A DNA stretch of 47,241 bases from Cymbomonas tetramitiformis (GCA_001247695.2 LGRX02027766.1:1-47241), one strand, 5' to 3'. Counted from the first letter of the stretch, positions 38,241-47,241 are shown. Notes: generated from the letters alone by a model not told the origin. Translations and numbers: made by a program.

Positions 38241-39252
38241 GCTGCTGGAGGAGCTGGCAGTGGCGGTGGAGCGCTACCAGGATGGGGCGTACGCCGAGAG
38301 CACGCAGAGGTCTTACGACACGGGGGTCAAGGCCTTCCTCACTTTCTGCGTGCGCTTCGCGTGCTTGGGCACGCTGGAGCCATTGCTGCCGGCGTCAGAT
38401 GCCACGTTGGCGCGCTTTGTTGCGTTCTCGGCGTGGTTCGTGCAGCCGGGGACGATCAAGTCCTACCTGGCGGGTGTGCGGTCCCTTCATTTGCAGCAGG
38501 GGGTGGAGTGGACGCCGGTGGCTCACAGGTACTGGGTGGCGGCAGCTCTGCAGGGAGTGCGCAGGCAGTGGGACCGGCCGGCTAAGCCGGTGATGCCCAT
38601 CACTCTGCGAGATTTGGCGCGCATGGCGGAGTTCGCGGACATGGAGTCGATCACGGGCTTGGCGCTGTGGGCGGCCATTCTGGTGGGGTTCTACGGCTTG
38701 TTCCGCAAGGACAACCTCACCACGGGGAAGTCCCAGGCGTGGAACGCCAGAGGTGCGCTGGTGAGGGAGGATGTGCTCTTTGCAGAGGATGGAGAGGTGG
38801 TGTGGATCCGAGTGCGACACTCGAAGACCATCCAGTGCGGGGAGCGCTACCACTGGGTGCCACTGGTGGCGGTGCCGGGGTCGAGGCTGTGCCCGGTGGA
38901 GGCCCTCCGCCGGCTCATGCTGGCCACGGAGGTTTTGCCGGAGGAGGCGCCCCTCTTCCAGGTGGAGGGGAGGGGCAAGCGGGGCGCGCTGGTGCCCATG
39001 GCGCACGCAGCGCTGGTAGCCGGGCTGAAGAGCCTGGCGTTGCAGGTGGGGCTGGACCCAGCCCGGTATGCCGGGCACTCGCTCCGTAGGGGCGGGGCCA
39101 CGGCAGCCATGCGGCTGAAGGTGGAGAAGCTCTACATCAAGCTGCAGGGGGACTGGAAGTCCGACTGCTGGGAGAGGTACTGCGAGCTGGACGACGAGCA
39201 GCGGCTCATCCTTCCGGCCGCGTTCGCGGAGGCCGCGAAGGAGCTCTCATGA
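38215..39252 (+). CDS. PAT element tyrosine recombinase
   Basis: A frame of 345 codons that opens at 38215 without an ATG and overlaps the end of pol in the -1 frame. Residues about 10-110 form the N-terminal core-binding domain (AVERYQDGAYAESTQRSYDT, GTIKSYLAGVRSLH). The catalytic domain has the first Arg in ILVGFYGLFRKDNL, the H-x2-R block YAGHSLRRGGAT and the Tyr in CWERYCEL near the C terminus. These are the R-H-R-Y residues of phage-integrase-like recombinases, which in DIRS-order elements insert the circular DNA copy. The absence of a start codon implies frameshift, splicing or fusion to pol. It ends 95 bp before repeat B1. Confidence 0.9.
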   Translation: MGEPPLLEELLEELAVAVERYQDGAYAESTQRSYDTGVKAFLTFCVRFACLGTLEPLLPASDATLARFVAFSAWFVQPGTIKSYLAGVRSLHLQQGVEWTPVAHRYWVAAALQGVRRQWDRPAKPVMPITLRDLARMAEFADMESITGLALWAAILVGFYGLFRKDNLTTGKSQAWNARGALVREDVLFAEDGEVVWIRVRHSKTIQCGERYHWVPLVAVPGSRLCPVEALRRLMLATEVLPEEAPLFQVEGRGKRGALVPMAHAALVAGLKSLALQVGLDPARYAGHSLRRGGATAAMRLKVEKLYIKLQGDWKSDCWERYCELDDEQRLILPAAFAEAAKELS

Positions 39253-39346
39253 GGTGACGGCACGCTCCTTCGCACATTCCCTCCCCTTCACATGTGGCTT
39301 TGGGTGCCTGTTAGGTCTGTCAGGTGAGCGGCTGCTTTGCAGATTG

Positions 39347-39738
39347 GGCGGCAGTGTCTCAGAAGAGTAGCACCGTGGAAGCTTCTGAGCCAGAGGACCT
39401 AGTCCAGAGCGTATGCTGCCAGAGACCCGCTGCTAGAGACCCGCTACTAGAGACCCGCTGCCAGAGAGCAGCAGAGATGACAGAGTAGCAGAGGTGACAG
39501 AGCAGCAGTGACAGTGCTTTCTGGAACTAGCTTAGAAGCTTCGTGCGCGAGACTCTTAGAGACCTGCTCCACCTGACGGAGAGGGAGACAGACACTCATG
39601 CCACATGCTGAGAGACCGAACAAGCCAGACGGTGGCAATTAATATATTGCAATATATGAATCTGCCAAGACCTCTGCTTGCTTGTTGTGTACGGTGCTCT
39701 CTGTGGGGGAGGGGGAGAGTGCATGCTTCGTACAATAA
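39347..39738 (+). repeat. Direct repeat B1 of the PAT-type element
   Basis: About 392 bp, from GGCGGCAGTGTCTCAG to GCATGCTTCGTACAATAA, matched by B2 (40078-40478). It contains a short sub-repeat GAGACCCGCT (three times, about 39422-39460). Minus-strand ORFs across it are not genes. Confidence 0.9.
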
Positions 39739-40021
39739 TAGACAATTATTATTTGAAAAATAATAATTTGGGTTATTGTAGAAGCAATGCGCGCGAACCC
39801 TAAGTTTAGGGTCGCCAGGCCCGTCTGCCTGAGCGATGCCACACCGTGTCCGTGGCATCGGGACGGGGGGAGTCATCGATCACTGGATCGATGACGCGTG
39901 ACACGTCTGGAGGCTTGACACGAGGAGTTGGTTGTTAACAACCTTCTCATGAGGTGTCAAGCAGTTTTTCGGAATCTCAGCCTCAGGAGCAACGCTCCAT
40001 CACTGTTCTTCCTTTCTTTTT
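39739..40021 (+). repeat. Direct repeat A2 of the PAT-type element
   Basis: Matches A1 (33240-33524) with about half a dozen differences and keeps the same palindromes. It directly follows B1. The 56 bp between A2 and B2 (40022-40077) are unique in the window. Confidence 0.95.
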
Positions 40022-40077
40022 CCCACCCACCCACACCTGCAAGGGATGATGCATTGGGTTGTTGTTTGGTGGCAGGT

Positions 40078-40478
40078 GGCGGCAGTGTCTCAGAAGAGTA
40101 GCACCGTGGAAGCTTCTGAGCCAGAGGACCTAGTCCAGAGCGTATGCTGCCAGAGACCCGCTGCTAGAGACCCGCTACTAGAGACCCGCTGCCAGAGAGC
40201 AGCAGAGATGACAGAGTAGCAGAGGTGACAGAGCAGCAGAGGTGACAGTGCAGCTTTCTGGAACTAGCTTAGAAGCTTCGTGCGCGAGACTCTTAGAGAC
40301 CTGCTCCACCTGACGGAGAGGGAGACAGACACTCATGCCACATGCTGAGAGACCGAACAAGCCAGACGGTGGCAATTAATATATTTCAATATATGAATCT
40401 GCCAAGACCTCTGCTTGCTTGTTGTGTACGGTGCTCTCTGTGGGGGAGGGGGAGAGTGCATGCTTCGTACAATAACGC
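40078..40478 (+). repeat. Direct repeat B2 of the PAT-type element
   Basis: Matches B1 with a small insertion (AGGTGACAG-type unit and AGC near 40238-40256). It ends TACAATAA at 40478 and the 28-bp satellite starts immediately after. Confidence 0.9.
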
Positions 40479-43200
40479 CTGCAGGCCCTGCGCGGTGATG
40501 CATGCCTGCAGGCCCTGGCGCCATGATACATGCCTGCAGGCCCTGGCGCCATGATGCGTGCCTGCAGGCCCTGGCGCCATGATGCATGCCTGCAGGCCCT
40601 GGCGCAGTGATGCATGCCTGCCGGCCTTGGCGCCATGATGCATGCCTGCAGGCCCTGGCGCCATGATGCACGCCTGCAGGCCTTGGCGCAGTGATTCATA
40701 CCTGCAAGCCTTGGCGCCATGATGCACGCCTGCAGGCCCTGGCGCCATGATGCATGCCTGCAGGCCCTGAGCAGTGATGCATGCCTGCAGGCCTTGGCGC
40801 CATGTTGCATGCCTGCAGGCCTTGGCACGGTGATAAATGTCTGCAGGCCCTGGCGCCGTGATGCATGCCTGCAGGCCCTGGCGCCATGTTGCATGCCTGC
40901 AGGCCCTGGCGCCATGATGCATGCCTGCAGGCCCTGCGCGATGATGCATGCCTGCAGGCCCTGGCGCCATGTTGCATGCCTGCAGGCCCTGGCGCCATGA
41001 TGCACGCCTGCAGGCCTTGGCGCCGTGATGCATGCCTGCAGGCCTTGGCGCCATGATGCGTGTTTGCAGGCCTTGGCGCCATGATGCATGCCTGCCGGCC
41101 TTGGCGCCATGATGCATGCCTGCAGGCCTTGGCGCCATGATGCATGCCTGCAGGCCTTGGCGCCATGATGCATGCCTGCAGGCCTTGGCGCCATGATGCA
41201 TGCCTGCAGGCTTTGGCGCCATGATGCATGCCTGCAGGCCTTGGCGCCATGATGCATGCCTGCAGGCCCTGGCGCCATGATGCATGCCTGCAGGCCCTGG
41301 CGCCATGATGCATGCCTGCAGGGCTTGGTGCCATGATGCATGCCTACAGGCCCTGGTGCCATGATGCATGCCTGCAGACCTTGGCGCCATGATGCATGCC
41401 TGCAGACCTTGGCGCCATGATGCATGCCTGCAGGCCCTGGCGCCATGATGCATGCCTGCAAGGCCTGGCGCCATGATGCATGTTTGCAGGCCTTGGCGCC
41501 ATGATGCATACCTGCAGGCTTTGGCGCATTGATGCATGCCTGCAGGCCCTGGCGCCGTGATGCATGCCTGCAGACCTTAACGCCATGATGCATGTTTAGA
41601 GGCCTTGGCGCCATGATGCATGCCTGCAGGCCCTGGTGCCATGATGCATGCCTGCAGGCCTTGGCGCCATGATGCATGCCTACAGGCCCTGGTGCCATGA
41701 TGCATGCCTGCAGACCTTGGCGCCATGATGCACGCCTGCAGGCCTCGGCGCCATGATGCATGCCTGCAAGGCCTGGCGCCATGATGCATGTTTGCAGGCC
41801 TTGGCGCCATGATGCATACCTGCAGGCTTTGGCGCATTGATGCATGCCTGCAGGCCCTGGCGCCGTGATGCATGCCTGCAGACCTTAACGCCATGATGCA
41901 TGTTTAGAGGCCTTGGCGCCATGATGCATGCCTGCAGGCCCTGGTGCCATGATGCATGCCTGCAGGCCTTGGCGCCATGATGCATGCCTGCAGGCCTTGG
42001 CGCCATGATGCATGCCTGCAGGCCCTGGCGCCATGATGCACGCCTGCCCTGGCGCCATGATGCATGTTTGCAGGCCTTGGCGCCAAGATGCATACCTGCA
42101 GGCTTTGGCGCAGTGATGCACGCCTGCAGGCCCTGGCGCCGTGATGCACGCCTGCAGGCCCTGGCGCCATGATGCATGCCTACAGGCCCTGGCGCCATGA
42201 TGCATGTTTGCAGGCCTTGGCGCCAAGATGCATACCTGCAGGCTTTGGCGCAGTGATGCACGCCTGCAGGCCCTGGCGCCGTGATGCATGCCTGCAGGCC
42301 CTGGCGCCATGATGCATGCCTGCCGGCCCTGGCGCCATGATGCATGCCTGCAGGCCTTGGCGCCATGATGCATGCCTGTAGGCCTTGGCGCCATGATGCA
42401 TGCCTGCAGGCCTTGGTGGCATGATGCATGCCTGCAAGGCCTGGCGCCATGATGCATGCCTGCAGGCCCTGGCGCCATGATGCTGTCCTGCAGGCCCTGG
42501 CGCCATGATGCACGCCTGCAGGCCCTGGCGCCATGATGCATGCCTGCAAGCCCTGGCGCCATGATGCATGCCTGCAGGCCCTGGCGCCATGATGCATGCC
42601 TGCAGGCCCTGGCGCCGTGATGCATGCCTGCAGGCCCTGGCGCCATGATGCATGCCTACAGGCCCTGGTGCCATGATGCATGCCTGCAGACCTTGGCGCC
42701 ATGATGCATGCCTGCAGGCCCTGGCGCCATGATGCATGCGTGCAGGCCCTGGCGCCATGATGCATGTTTGCAGGCCCTGGCGCCATGATGCATACCTGCA
42801 GGCTTTGGCGCATTGATGCATGCCTGCAGGCCCTGGCGCCGTGATGCATGCCTGCAGACCTTAACGCCATGATGCATGTTTAGAGGCCTTGGCGCCATGA
42901 TGCATGCCTGCAGGCCCTGGTGCCATGATGCATGCCTGCAGGCCTTGGCGCCATGATGCATACCTGCAGGCTTTGGCGCAGTGATGCACGCCTGCAGGCC
43001 CTGGCGCCGTGATGCATGCCTGCAGGCCTTGGCGCCATGATGCATGCCTGCCGGCCCTGGCGCCATGATGCATGCCTGCAAGCCTTGGCGCCATGATGCA
43101 CGCCTGCAGGCCTTGGCGCCGTGATGCATGCCTGCAGGCCTTGGCGCAGTGATGCACGCCTGCAAGCCTTGGCGCCATGATGCATGCCTTGCCTGCATGC
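40479..43200. repeat. 28-bp satellite array, about 97 copies
   Basis: The unit is 28 bp and is made of consecutive palindromes CCTGCAGG, TGGCGCCA and ATGCAT (with GCATGC at the junction). Variants carry CCTTGG, CGCAGTGATG or GTGCCATG. Larger blocks are themselves repeated: a variant with GACCTTAACGCC then GTTTAGAGGCC occurs at about 41575, 41880 and 42857, each preceded by TTTGGCGCATTGATG. Because 28 is not divisible by three, every frame cycles through the unit and stays open, producing ORFs up to 489 residues (period 28 residues) on the minus strand. These are not considered genes. Confidence 0.95.
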
Positions 43201-44050
43201 CCTGACGCCATCATGCACGCTCGCACGCCCTGGAGCGTGCTGTGCTGTGCTGGAGGCTGGGTATGCCGGCGTGTGTTGTGCTCGCGGCTGGGTGCGCCGG
43301 TGTGTGTTGTGCTTAGGGCCGGCGCGTGTGAGGTGCTGGAGGCTGGGTGCGCCGAAGCGTGATGTGATGGAGGCTGGGTATGCCAGCGTGTGGTGTGCTC
43401 GCGGCTGGGCGAGCCGGAGCGTACTGTGCTGCAGGCTGGGTGTGTTGTGATCGAGGCAGGGTGTGCCGGAGCGTGTTGTGCTAGAGGCTGAGTGTGCCGA
43501 ACCCTGCGGTGCTCAAGGCTGGGTATGCCGGCGTGTGCTGTGCTCGTGGTTGGGCGAGCCGGCGTGTGCTGTGCTCAGGGCCGGCGTGTGCTGTGTTGGA
43601 GTCTGAGTGTGCAGGAGCGTGTTGTGCGGGAGGCTGGCGGTGTGGTGGGGTGTTTTATGCTCAGGGCTAGGTGTGCCGGAGCGTGCTGTGCTGGAGGCTG
43701 GGTGTGGGCGTGTGTTGTTCTGGAGGCTGGGAATGCCGGAGCGGGGCTGAGTGTGCTATGCTGCACCATGCTCTGCTATACCCTGCTACGCCCTTCTATG
43801 CAATGCCATGTTGTGATATGCTCTGCTATGCCTGTGCTATGGTATGCTGTACTATGGTATGCTGTGCTATGGTACGGTATGTTGTGCTATGTTGCGCCAT
43901 GCTATGCGTGTGGATGCGATGCTATGCTATGCCATGGTATGGTATGCTCTGCTATGCCAGTGCTATGCCGTGCCATGCTTTCCGAATGCTGTGCTGTGCT
44001 ATGCTGTGCTGGTTTCCGATTGCTGTGCGGTGCCATGCACTGACATATTG
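43201..44050. repeat. Degenerate GCTGGGTGTGCCGG minisatellite, then TGCTATG-rich tract
   Basis: From 43230 to about 43755 the words GTGCTGGAGGCTGGGTGTG and GCCGGAGCGTGTTGTGCT alternate with a loose period of about 30-65 bp. From 43755 to 44045 the sequence is built from TGCTATG, TGCTGTG and GGTATG words, a degenerate pentanucleotide-like tract. ORFs here on both strands (up to 183 residues) have extreme Cys/Ala/Met composition and are repeat translations. Confidence 0.85.
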
Positions 44051-44079
44051 TCATGCTATTTATTCAGCAATGCTGCCGA

Positions 44080-44135
44080 GTCTCGGGCGCACACCTCCGC
44101 TGGGCAGTGCCCAGACAGAGATGTGCGCCCGAGAC
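44080..44135. other. Strong imperfect hairpin
   Basis: GTCTCGGGCGCACA (44080-44093) pairs perfectly with TGTGCGCCCGAGAC (44122-44135). An inner short stem TGGGCA/TGCCCA is separated by an internal loop. It directly abuts the tRNA-like sequence at 44136-44194. Confidence 0.75.
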
Positions 44136-44194
44136 GGGGTTGTCAGGAGTTGAACCTGAACTCAGAGGACTTGTCCCACTGAGGCTGCAACCCC
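44136..44194 (-). other. tRNA-like sequence lacking an arm
   Basis: On the minus strand a 7-bp acceptor-like stem GGGGTTG/CAACCCC is perfect and the T arm TCAGG-TTCAACT-CCTGA has a consensus B box. An A-box-like AGCCTCAGTGGG is present. Only 28 nt separate acceptor and T arm, so one arm is missing; CTCAG/CTGAG with a 13-nt loop may replace it. It is not a standard tRNA; it could be a SINE head or a decayed tRNA. Confidence 0.4.
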
Positions 44195-45907
44195 TCATCC
44201 GCTTGGCCGCTGCGCAGTGTAGTGCGGTGCAGTAGTGCTATGCAGCGTAGTATGCTGCTCACGAAAAAACCGCGCCGGCTATTATTATGGTAACGCTGTT
44301 GTATGCTGTGCTATTAGTGCTATTGTATGCTGTGCACTAGAGGGTCTGGTATGGTCGATGGCTGCGGAGAACGTAACTTAACAAAATCCAACTGAAAAAC
44401 CGCAGCCCGCAAAGAATGCCCTGCGCCACAGACGCCCCGTTAGTCAGACCGTTGGGTTTGATCCCAAGCCGAGAACTCAGTTCCACGGACTGCGGCCTCT
44501 TTAAGCATAGTGCAGGTTGGATAACAACACTGTTCTGCAATACAAAATTGCAAACTACGATACTGTCAAGAGAATATTTTCCAGCAATAATCGCAGTTGA
44601 CCAGACCGTTGGGTGTGATCCCAAGCCGAGAACGAAGATTCGTGGACCACAGCCTTGTATGACGCTGGCCAAGAAACATTGCAAAGTCGCGATAACGTAT
44701 CGCAAGTATTCCTTCGTGCGCCATCAATCTGCTGAGCCGCGAAGGATCTGCAGGCGCACAGCCGCAACGGTGAGCGTGGCAGCGTCACGGTGAATCAGAT
44801 GTCCGACAGCGCCGGAACCATACCTGATCCTTTCGCGGGAGCAAAAGTTTATCGCGAGAGAGCATGTTGCGTAAATACTTTTGCTGCAGCGAAGCCCTGC
44901 AGTAGCGTACAGAGTATCAACATGCGAACTTTATTTTTGAAATCTCTTGTGCAAAAGTCAAGCTGCGCTTATTTTATTGCATCTCGACGAGGCAAGACCA
45001 CGAAAATTTCAGAGCAAGTTACAGAAGATTCCCTCTTGCTTTCACCGTTTTGCGTTTACGTTAAAAAAATTCGGGTTTCAGAGGAAATCCAGCATTGGGG
45101 AAAAATATGAGCGTCCAGATCTGTCATATCCCCGCTTATGCCACCATCTTATGCCATGTCATCGCTTATGCCATCTTATGCCACCATCTTATGCCATTTA
45201 TACCCGATTTATACCAGGAATGGCATAAAAGTTGTATTTACCAGCAACCACCAACTTCTCCCTCACACTTTCCAGAACTTTCGAAGCCAGACTTGCAATA
45301 CGTATCGTCAAGGTGAGGACTACTCTCGGTAACATGACTCGGTAACTAATCTTGTTAATATGTGGTTTGGCATAATTTACAGAATTCAGTGTAGGCAGTT
45401 CCGATAGTCTCGAGAAATGAGTGAGGTGTTCTTAGAGTCACGGTGGGGTGTAGATGCAGATCGCGCCTGAAAGAGCAGAAATGCGTTCGATCACGGTCTG
45501 CACGTTGCTAATATCTCTTGCGCTGGTTGACAATTTCGGTCTCACAGATGCTGCCAAGGTGATATGTGTTCCAACTCGAGTATGCGTAATATCTTGAGAA
45601 CTGTTATAGTTTCTCTCATCTTCTTGGACGAAGTCCATTTGTGATACATATGCCAGTCTGGGACCTGGAAACCCCTTCTCAAACCCAAATCTTTATGTTA
45701 GTCCAATGATCATTGACTAATGGAATCATCTTTATCAGTTTGCAAAACGAGTACCTCTGCAGTTCTCTTTTTGTACTGCATGTCACTGCACGGCCAAATG
45801 AATTTACTTTCAAGCGCTGAGCACGCCAACGCAGTCCCTCGAAGTCGCCCGGTTGCGAAACAGAACGTTCGTGCTTGCCCACCTGTGGGCGGTGTTGTCT
45901 GCTGCAG
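44195..45907. other. Intergenic region upstream of the FKBP exons, no confident gene
   Basis: A duplicated segment of about 35 bp (CAGACCGTTGGGTTTGATCC at about 44445, CAGACCGTTGGGTGTGATCC at about 44599, each followed by CAAGCCGAGAAC) is the only clear structure to 44800. At 45130-45210 a short CTTATGCCACCAT tandem run occurs. Exons of the 5' part of the FKBP gene (signal or transit peptide) may lie here but I could not place them. Confidence 0.4.
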
Positions 45908-45988
45908 CGCAAGTCGGGCCTCATCGTGCAAACCCTCGAGAAGGCGCCCGTGTGCAAAGACAAGGCAGCGAAAGGCGACAAGCTTACG
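45908..45988 (+). CDS. FKBP-type peptidyl-prolyl isomerase, exon n (partial gene)
   Basis: After the acceptor CTGCTGCAG (45907) the frame reads RKSGLIVQTLEKAPVCKDKA then AKGDKLT, the standard beginning of an FKBP domain (usually ...V..L..P..C..KA..GD.L.V). The donor ACG/GTACTT is at 45989 and the next exon joins in phase 0. FKBPs catalyse cis-trans isomerisation of peptidyl-prolyl bonds in protein folding. The start of the preprotein lies upstream and was not identified. A 290-bp intron follows. Confidence 0.8.
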
Positions 45989-46278
45989 GTACTTGAAGTC
46001 TCACACGCACTGACATGGCGTTAACAGGTTCTTCATTTTTTTTGCCAAGCATCACGAATTTCCAAAAAGGCACTCACGCCATGCCCCGTGAGGTTCGACA
46101 AGATCACCCTTCAGAGTGTCGTCCAAGTTGCCAGCTGCCAGCCTGCCTAGCCCGTGCCTTGTGGTTCTACGAACGCAAAATCGAATACCGAAAGGGCATC
46201 GAGGAAAATAATCTCAGATGGATCAAGGGAGTAATCCCTCACGCATGTGCTGACTGAGCTCTCGATGCTCGGCCCTAG

Positions 46279-46335
46279 GTGCACTACGTTGGCACACTGA
46301 AGGATGGAACCGTGTTCGATGGACCGACTAGTAAG
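46279..46335 (+). CDS. FKBP-type peptidyl-prolyl isomerase, exon n+1
   Basis: The 57-nt exon reads VHYVGTLKDGTVFDGPTSK, the most conserved FKBP block, with Tyr and the Phe-Asp pair that line the active-site pocket. The acceptor CCTAG (46278) and donor AAG/GTATGG (46336) are clear and phase 0. The following intron (46336-46767) contains a 60-bp minisatellite. Confidence 0.9.
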
Positions 46336-46417
46336 GTATGGCGCAAGCCCACTTTCCTGTTTTGGGGTTATTACTACACATCCTACGAGGCGGGCAGACC
46401 TGTGTGCTCCTGCGCTG

Positions 46418-46720
46418 TTTCGCTCTGCGGGCTTGCTCGGGCCCGCGCTGCGAGCGCCCTCCGCGACGTTGACCAGGGGGGCCTCTGCCGGCTTGCTTAG
46501 GCTTCTGGTTCGAGTGCCCTGCGCGACGTTGACCAGGGGGCTCCTGCCGGGTTTGCTTAGGCTTCTGGTTCGAGCGCCCTGCGCGACGTTGACCAGGGGG
46601 GCCTCTGCTGGCCTGCTTAGGCTTCTGGTTCGAGCGCCCTGCGCGACGTGGAACAGGAGGGGCTCTGCTGGCCTGCTTAAACCTGTGGCTTGAGCGCCCT
46701 GCGCGACGTTGGCTCGTAAC
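46418..46720. repeat. 60-bp minisatellite in an FKBP intron
   Basis: About five units of 60-62 bp share GCGCCCTGCGCGACGTTGAC, GGCCTCTGCTGG and GCTTCTGGTTCGAG. As the unit is divisible by three, both strands carry long ORFs (129 residues on +, 194 on minus) that are repeat translations. Confidence 0.9.
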
Positions 46721-46767
46721 GAAACTCTCACATAACTCCTTTCCCTTTTCCTGTGCTATGCCACCAG

Positions 46768-46806
46768 GTCGGACGGCCGATTGTTGTGAAGCTCGGGGGA
46801 GGCCAG
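46768..46806 (+). CDS. FKBP-type peptidyl-prolyl isomerase, exon n+2
   Basis: A 39-nt exon between CCACCAG (46767) and CAG/GTACAA reads VGRPIVVKLGGGQ. It fits the FKBP segment that follows FDSS, commonly written RG.PF.F.LG.GQ. Joining it in phase 0 to the flanking exons gives an uninterrupted domain. Confidence 0.8.
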
Positions 46807-47081
46807 GTACAATCCCGTCAACCTCTGGTCCCAGTCTCGCTCGTTCCCGAGATCCTGCGCATGTCCCCTCGTTGTCTTTGTCGTGCGCTCAAGGCTGGTC
46901 GGCTGTCGCTAACCGTTCTGATGCACTCTATCTGCGGAAAGCTGGGCGACCCGCATTACTCCAGCAGCTGGCCGTCGCCACCCTCGTTGGCCCAACTTCT
47001 GCGTGCGCTTGACCAGAAAAAAATCTTTCCCAAGCCTGCGCTGCTGGTGGTAATGGGTCTCGGGCTTGGCGTGGGGTGCAG

Positions 47082-47203
47082 GTCATCAAGGGCTGGGAGG
47101 AGGGCCTCGAGGGCATGTGCGTCGGGGAGAAGAGGCGACTGATTGTGCCGTCCAAGCTTGGGTATGGGGAGGCCGGGCAAGGCGGCAAGATTCCAGGAGG
47201 CGA
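47082..47203 (+). CDS. FKBP-type peptidyl-prolyl isomerase, exon n+3 (continues past window)
   Basis: After GGGTGCAG (47081) the frame reads [20 protein letters not shown], then [20 protein letters not shown]. This is the canonical second half of an FKBP domain, with the active-site VIKGW and the GYG loop. In the family the last strand (A-x-L-x-F-x-V-x-L) should follow IPGG; here the frame changes character after about 47200, so another donor probably lies near there, beyond which the gene leaves the window. The size and exon content suggest a small single-domain FKBP. Confidence 0.85.
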
Positions 47204-47241
47204 GCCCCGTCGTCAGCTACCGCACCAGCCCTCTACCGGCC

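Larger units (their letters stand above)
33240..40478 (+). mobile_element. PAT-type (DIRS-like) tyrosine-recombinase retroelement, apparently complete
   Basis: The order is A1 (33240-33524), ORFs, B1 (39347-39738), A2 (39739-40021), B2 (40078-40478). This is the split direct repeat layout of PAT/Ngaro-like elements. The coding region has gag with a Cys/His zinc region, a reverse transcriptase with YLDD, RNase H, a partial methyltransferase and a tyrosine recombinase, the set expected for DIRS-order elements with a methyltransferase (PAT). A1/A2 and B1/B2 differ by only a few positions and one small indel, so insertion was recent. Such elements integrate through a circular intermediate using the recombinase and make no target duplication, consistent with none being visible. 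Confidence 0.9.

Noticed and set aside
40376..43226. Very long minus-strand ORFs (up to 489 residues) with repeated ACRHASWRQGLQ-type peptides
   Set aside because: They are translations of a 28-bp satellite; a unit not divisible by three runs through all frames, so any stop-free unit gives long ORFs on a strand.
43492..44182. Cys-rich ORFs in the TGCTATG tract
   Set aside because: Low-complexity repeat translation without an initiation context or domain.
46147..46731. Minus-strand 194-residue ORF with repeated PLVNVAQGARTRSLSKP peptides
   Set aside because: Translation of the 60-bp intronic minisatellite of the FKBP gene.

Overview
The window looks like nuclear DNA from a repeat-rich unicellular eukaryote. 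Genes have GT-AG introns, nested transposons and large satellite arrays make up most of the sequence, and base composition swings sharply, from GC-rich at 33.6-39.3 kb to AT-rich at 10.9-12.3 and 25.2-28.4 kb. The mix of a PAT/DIRS-type tyrosine-recombinase retroelement, a LINE with a cysteine-protease-like domain and a CACTA-like DNA transposon suggests an alga, perhaps a prasinophyte-like green alga. That placement is inference. Only one clear host housekeeping gene is present, an FKBP-type prolyl isomerase cut off by the right edge.

Layout. 1-640: 3' end of a retroelement on the + strand, with a probable restriction-like endonuclease. About 712-9767 and 18117-22700: one LINE on the minus strand. 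Its ORF1 (22.65-19.5 kb) is followed by three monomers of about 460-480 bp, then ORF2 (Ulp1-like protease, APE-type endonuclease, reverse transcriptase, zinc knuckle, RNase H), with several frameshifts. 9768-18116: a CACTA-like DNA transposon with perfect 43-bp terminal inverted repeats and an AAA target duplication, inserted inside one LINE monomer. It carries a decayed multi-exon transposase-like gene and dozens of copies of the motif TTTCCATAGG, in the flanks and in the introns.

22764-25148: a two-exon, 753-residue protein ending in a beta-class amino-methyltransferase fold with a degenerate catalytic motif. Its 3' end forms the outer part of a long inverted repeat (about 25.06-25.69 and 31.24-31.89 kb). 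The roughly 5.6 kb loop holds a Pif1-like helicase gene, two abutting small ORFs and minisatellites. This unit matches no element I can name and is the best candidate for something undescribed. 31.96-33.14 kb: a 93-bp palindromic tandem array in a probable intron, then a frameshifted transposon-like exon.

33240-40478: an apparently complete PAT-type retroelement with split direct repeats (A1-ORFs-B1-A2-B2), gag and pol in one frame separated by single stops, RT-RNase H, a truncated methyltransferase, and an overlapping tyrosine recombinase. 40480-43200: a 28-bp satellite of about 97 copies, followed by other simple arrays to 44.05 kb. 44.08-44.2 kb: a strong hairpin abutting a tRNA-like sequence. 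45.9-47.2 kb: FKBP exons, with a 60-bp minisatellite in one intron.

Most proteins here serve self-mobilisation. Reading frames are broken in the LINE and the CACTA-like element. The PAT element, whose flanking repeats are nearly identical, looks youngest. All functional statements are sequence-based inference without database searching.
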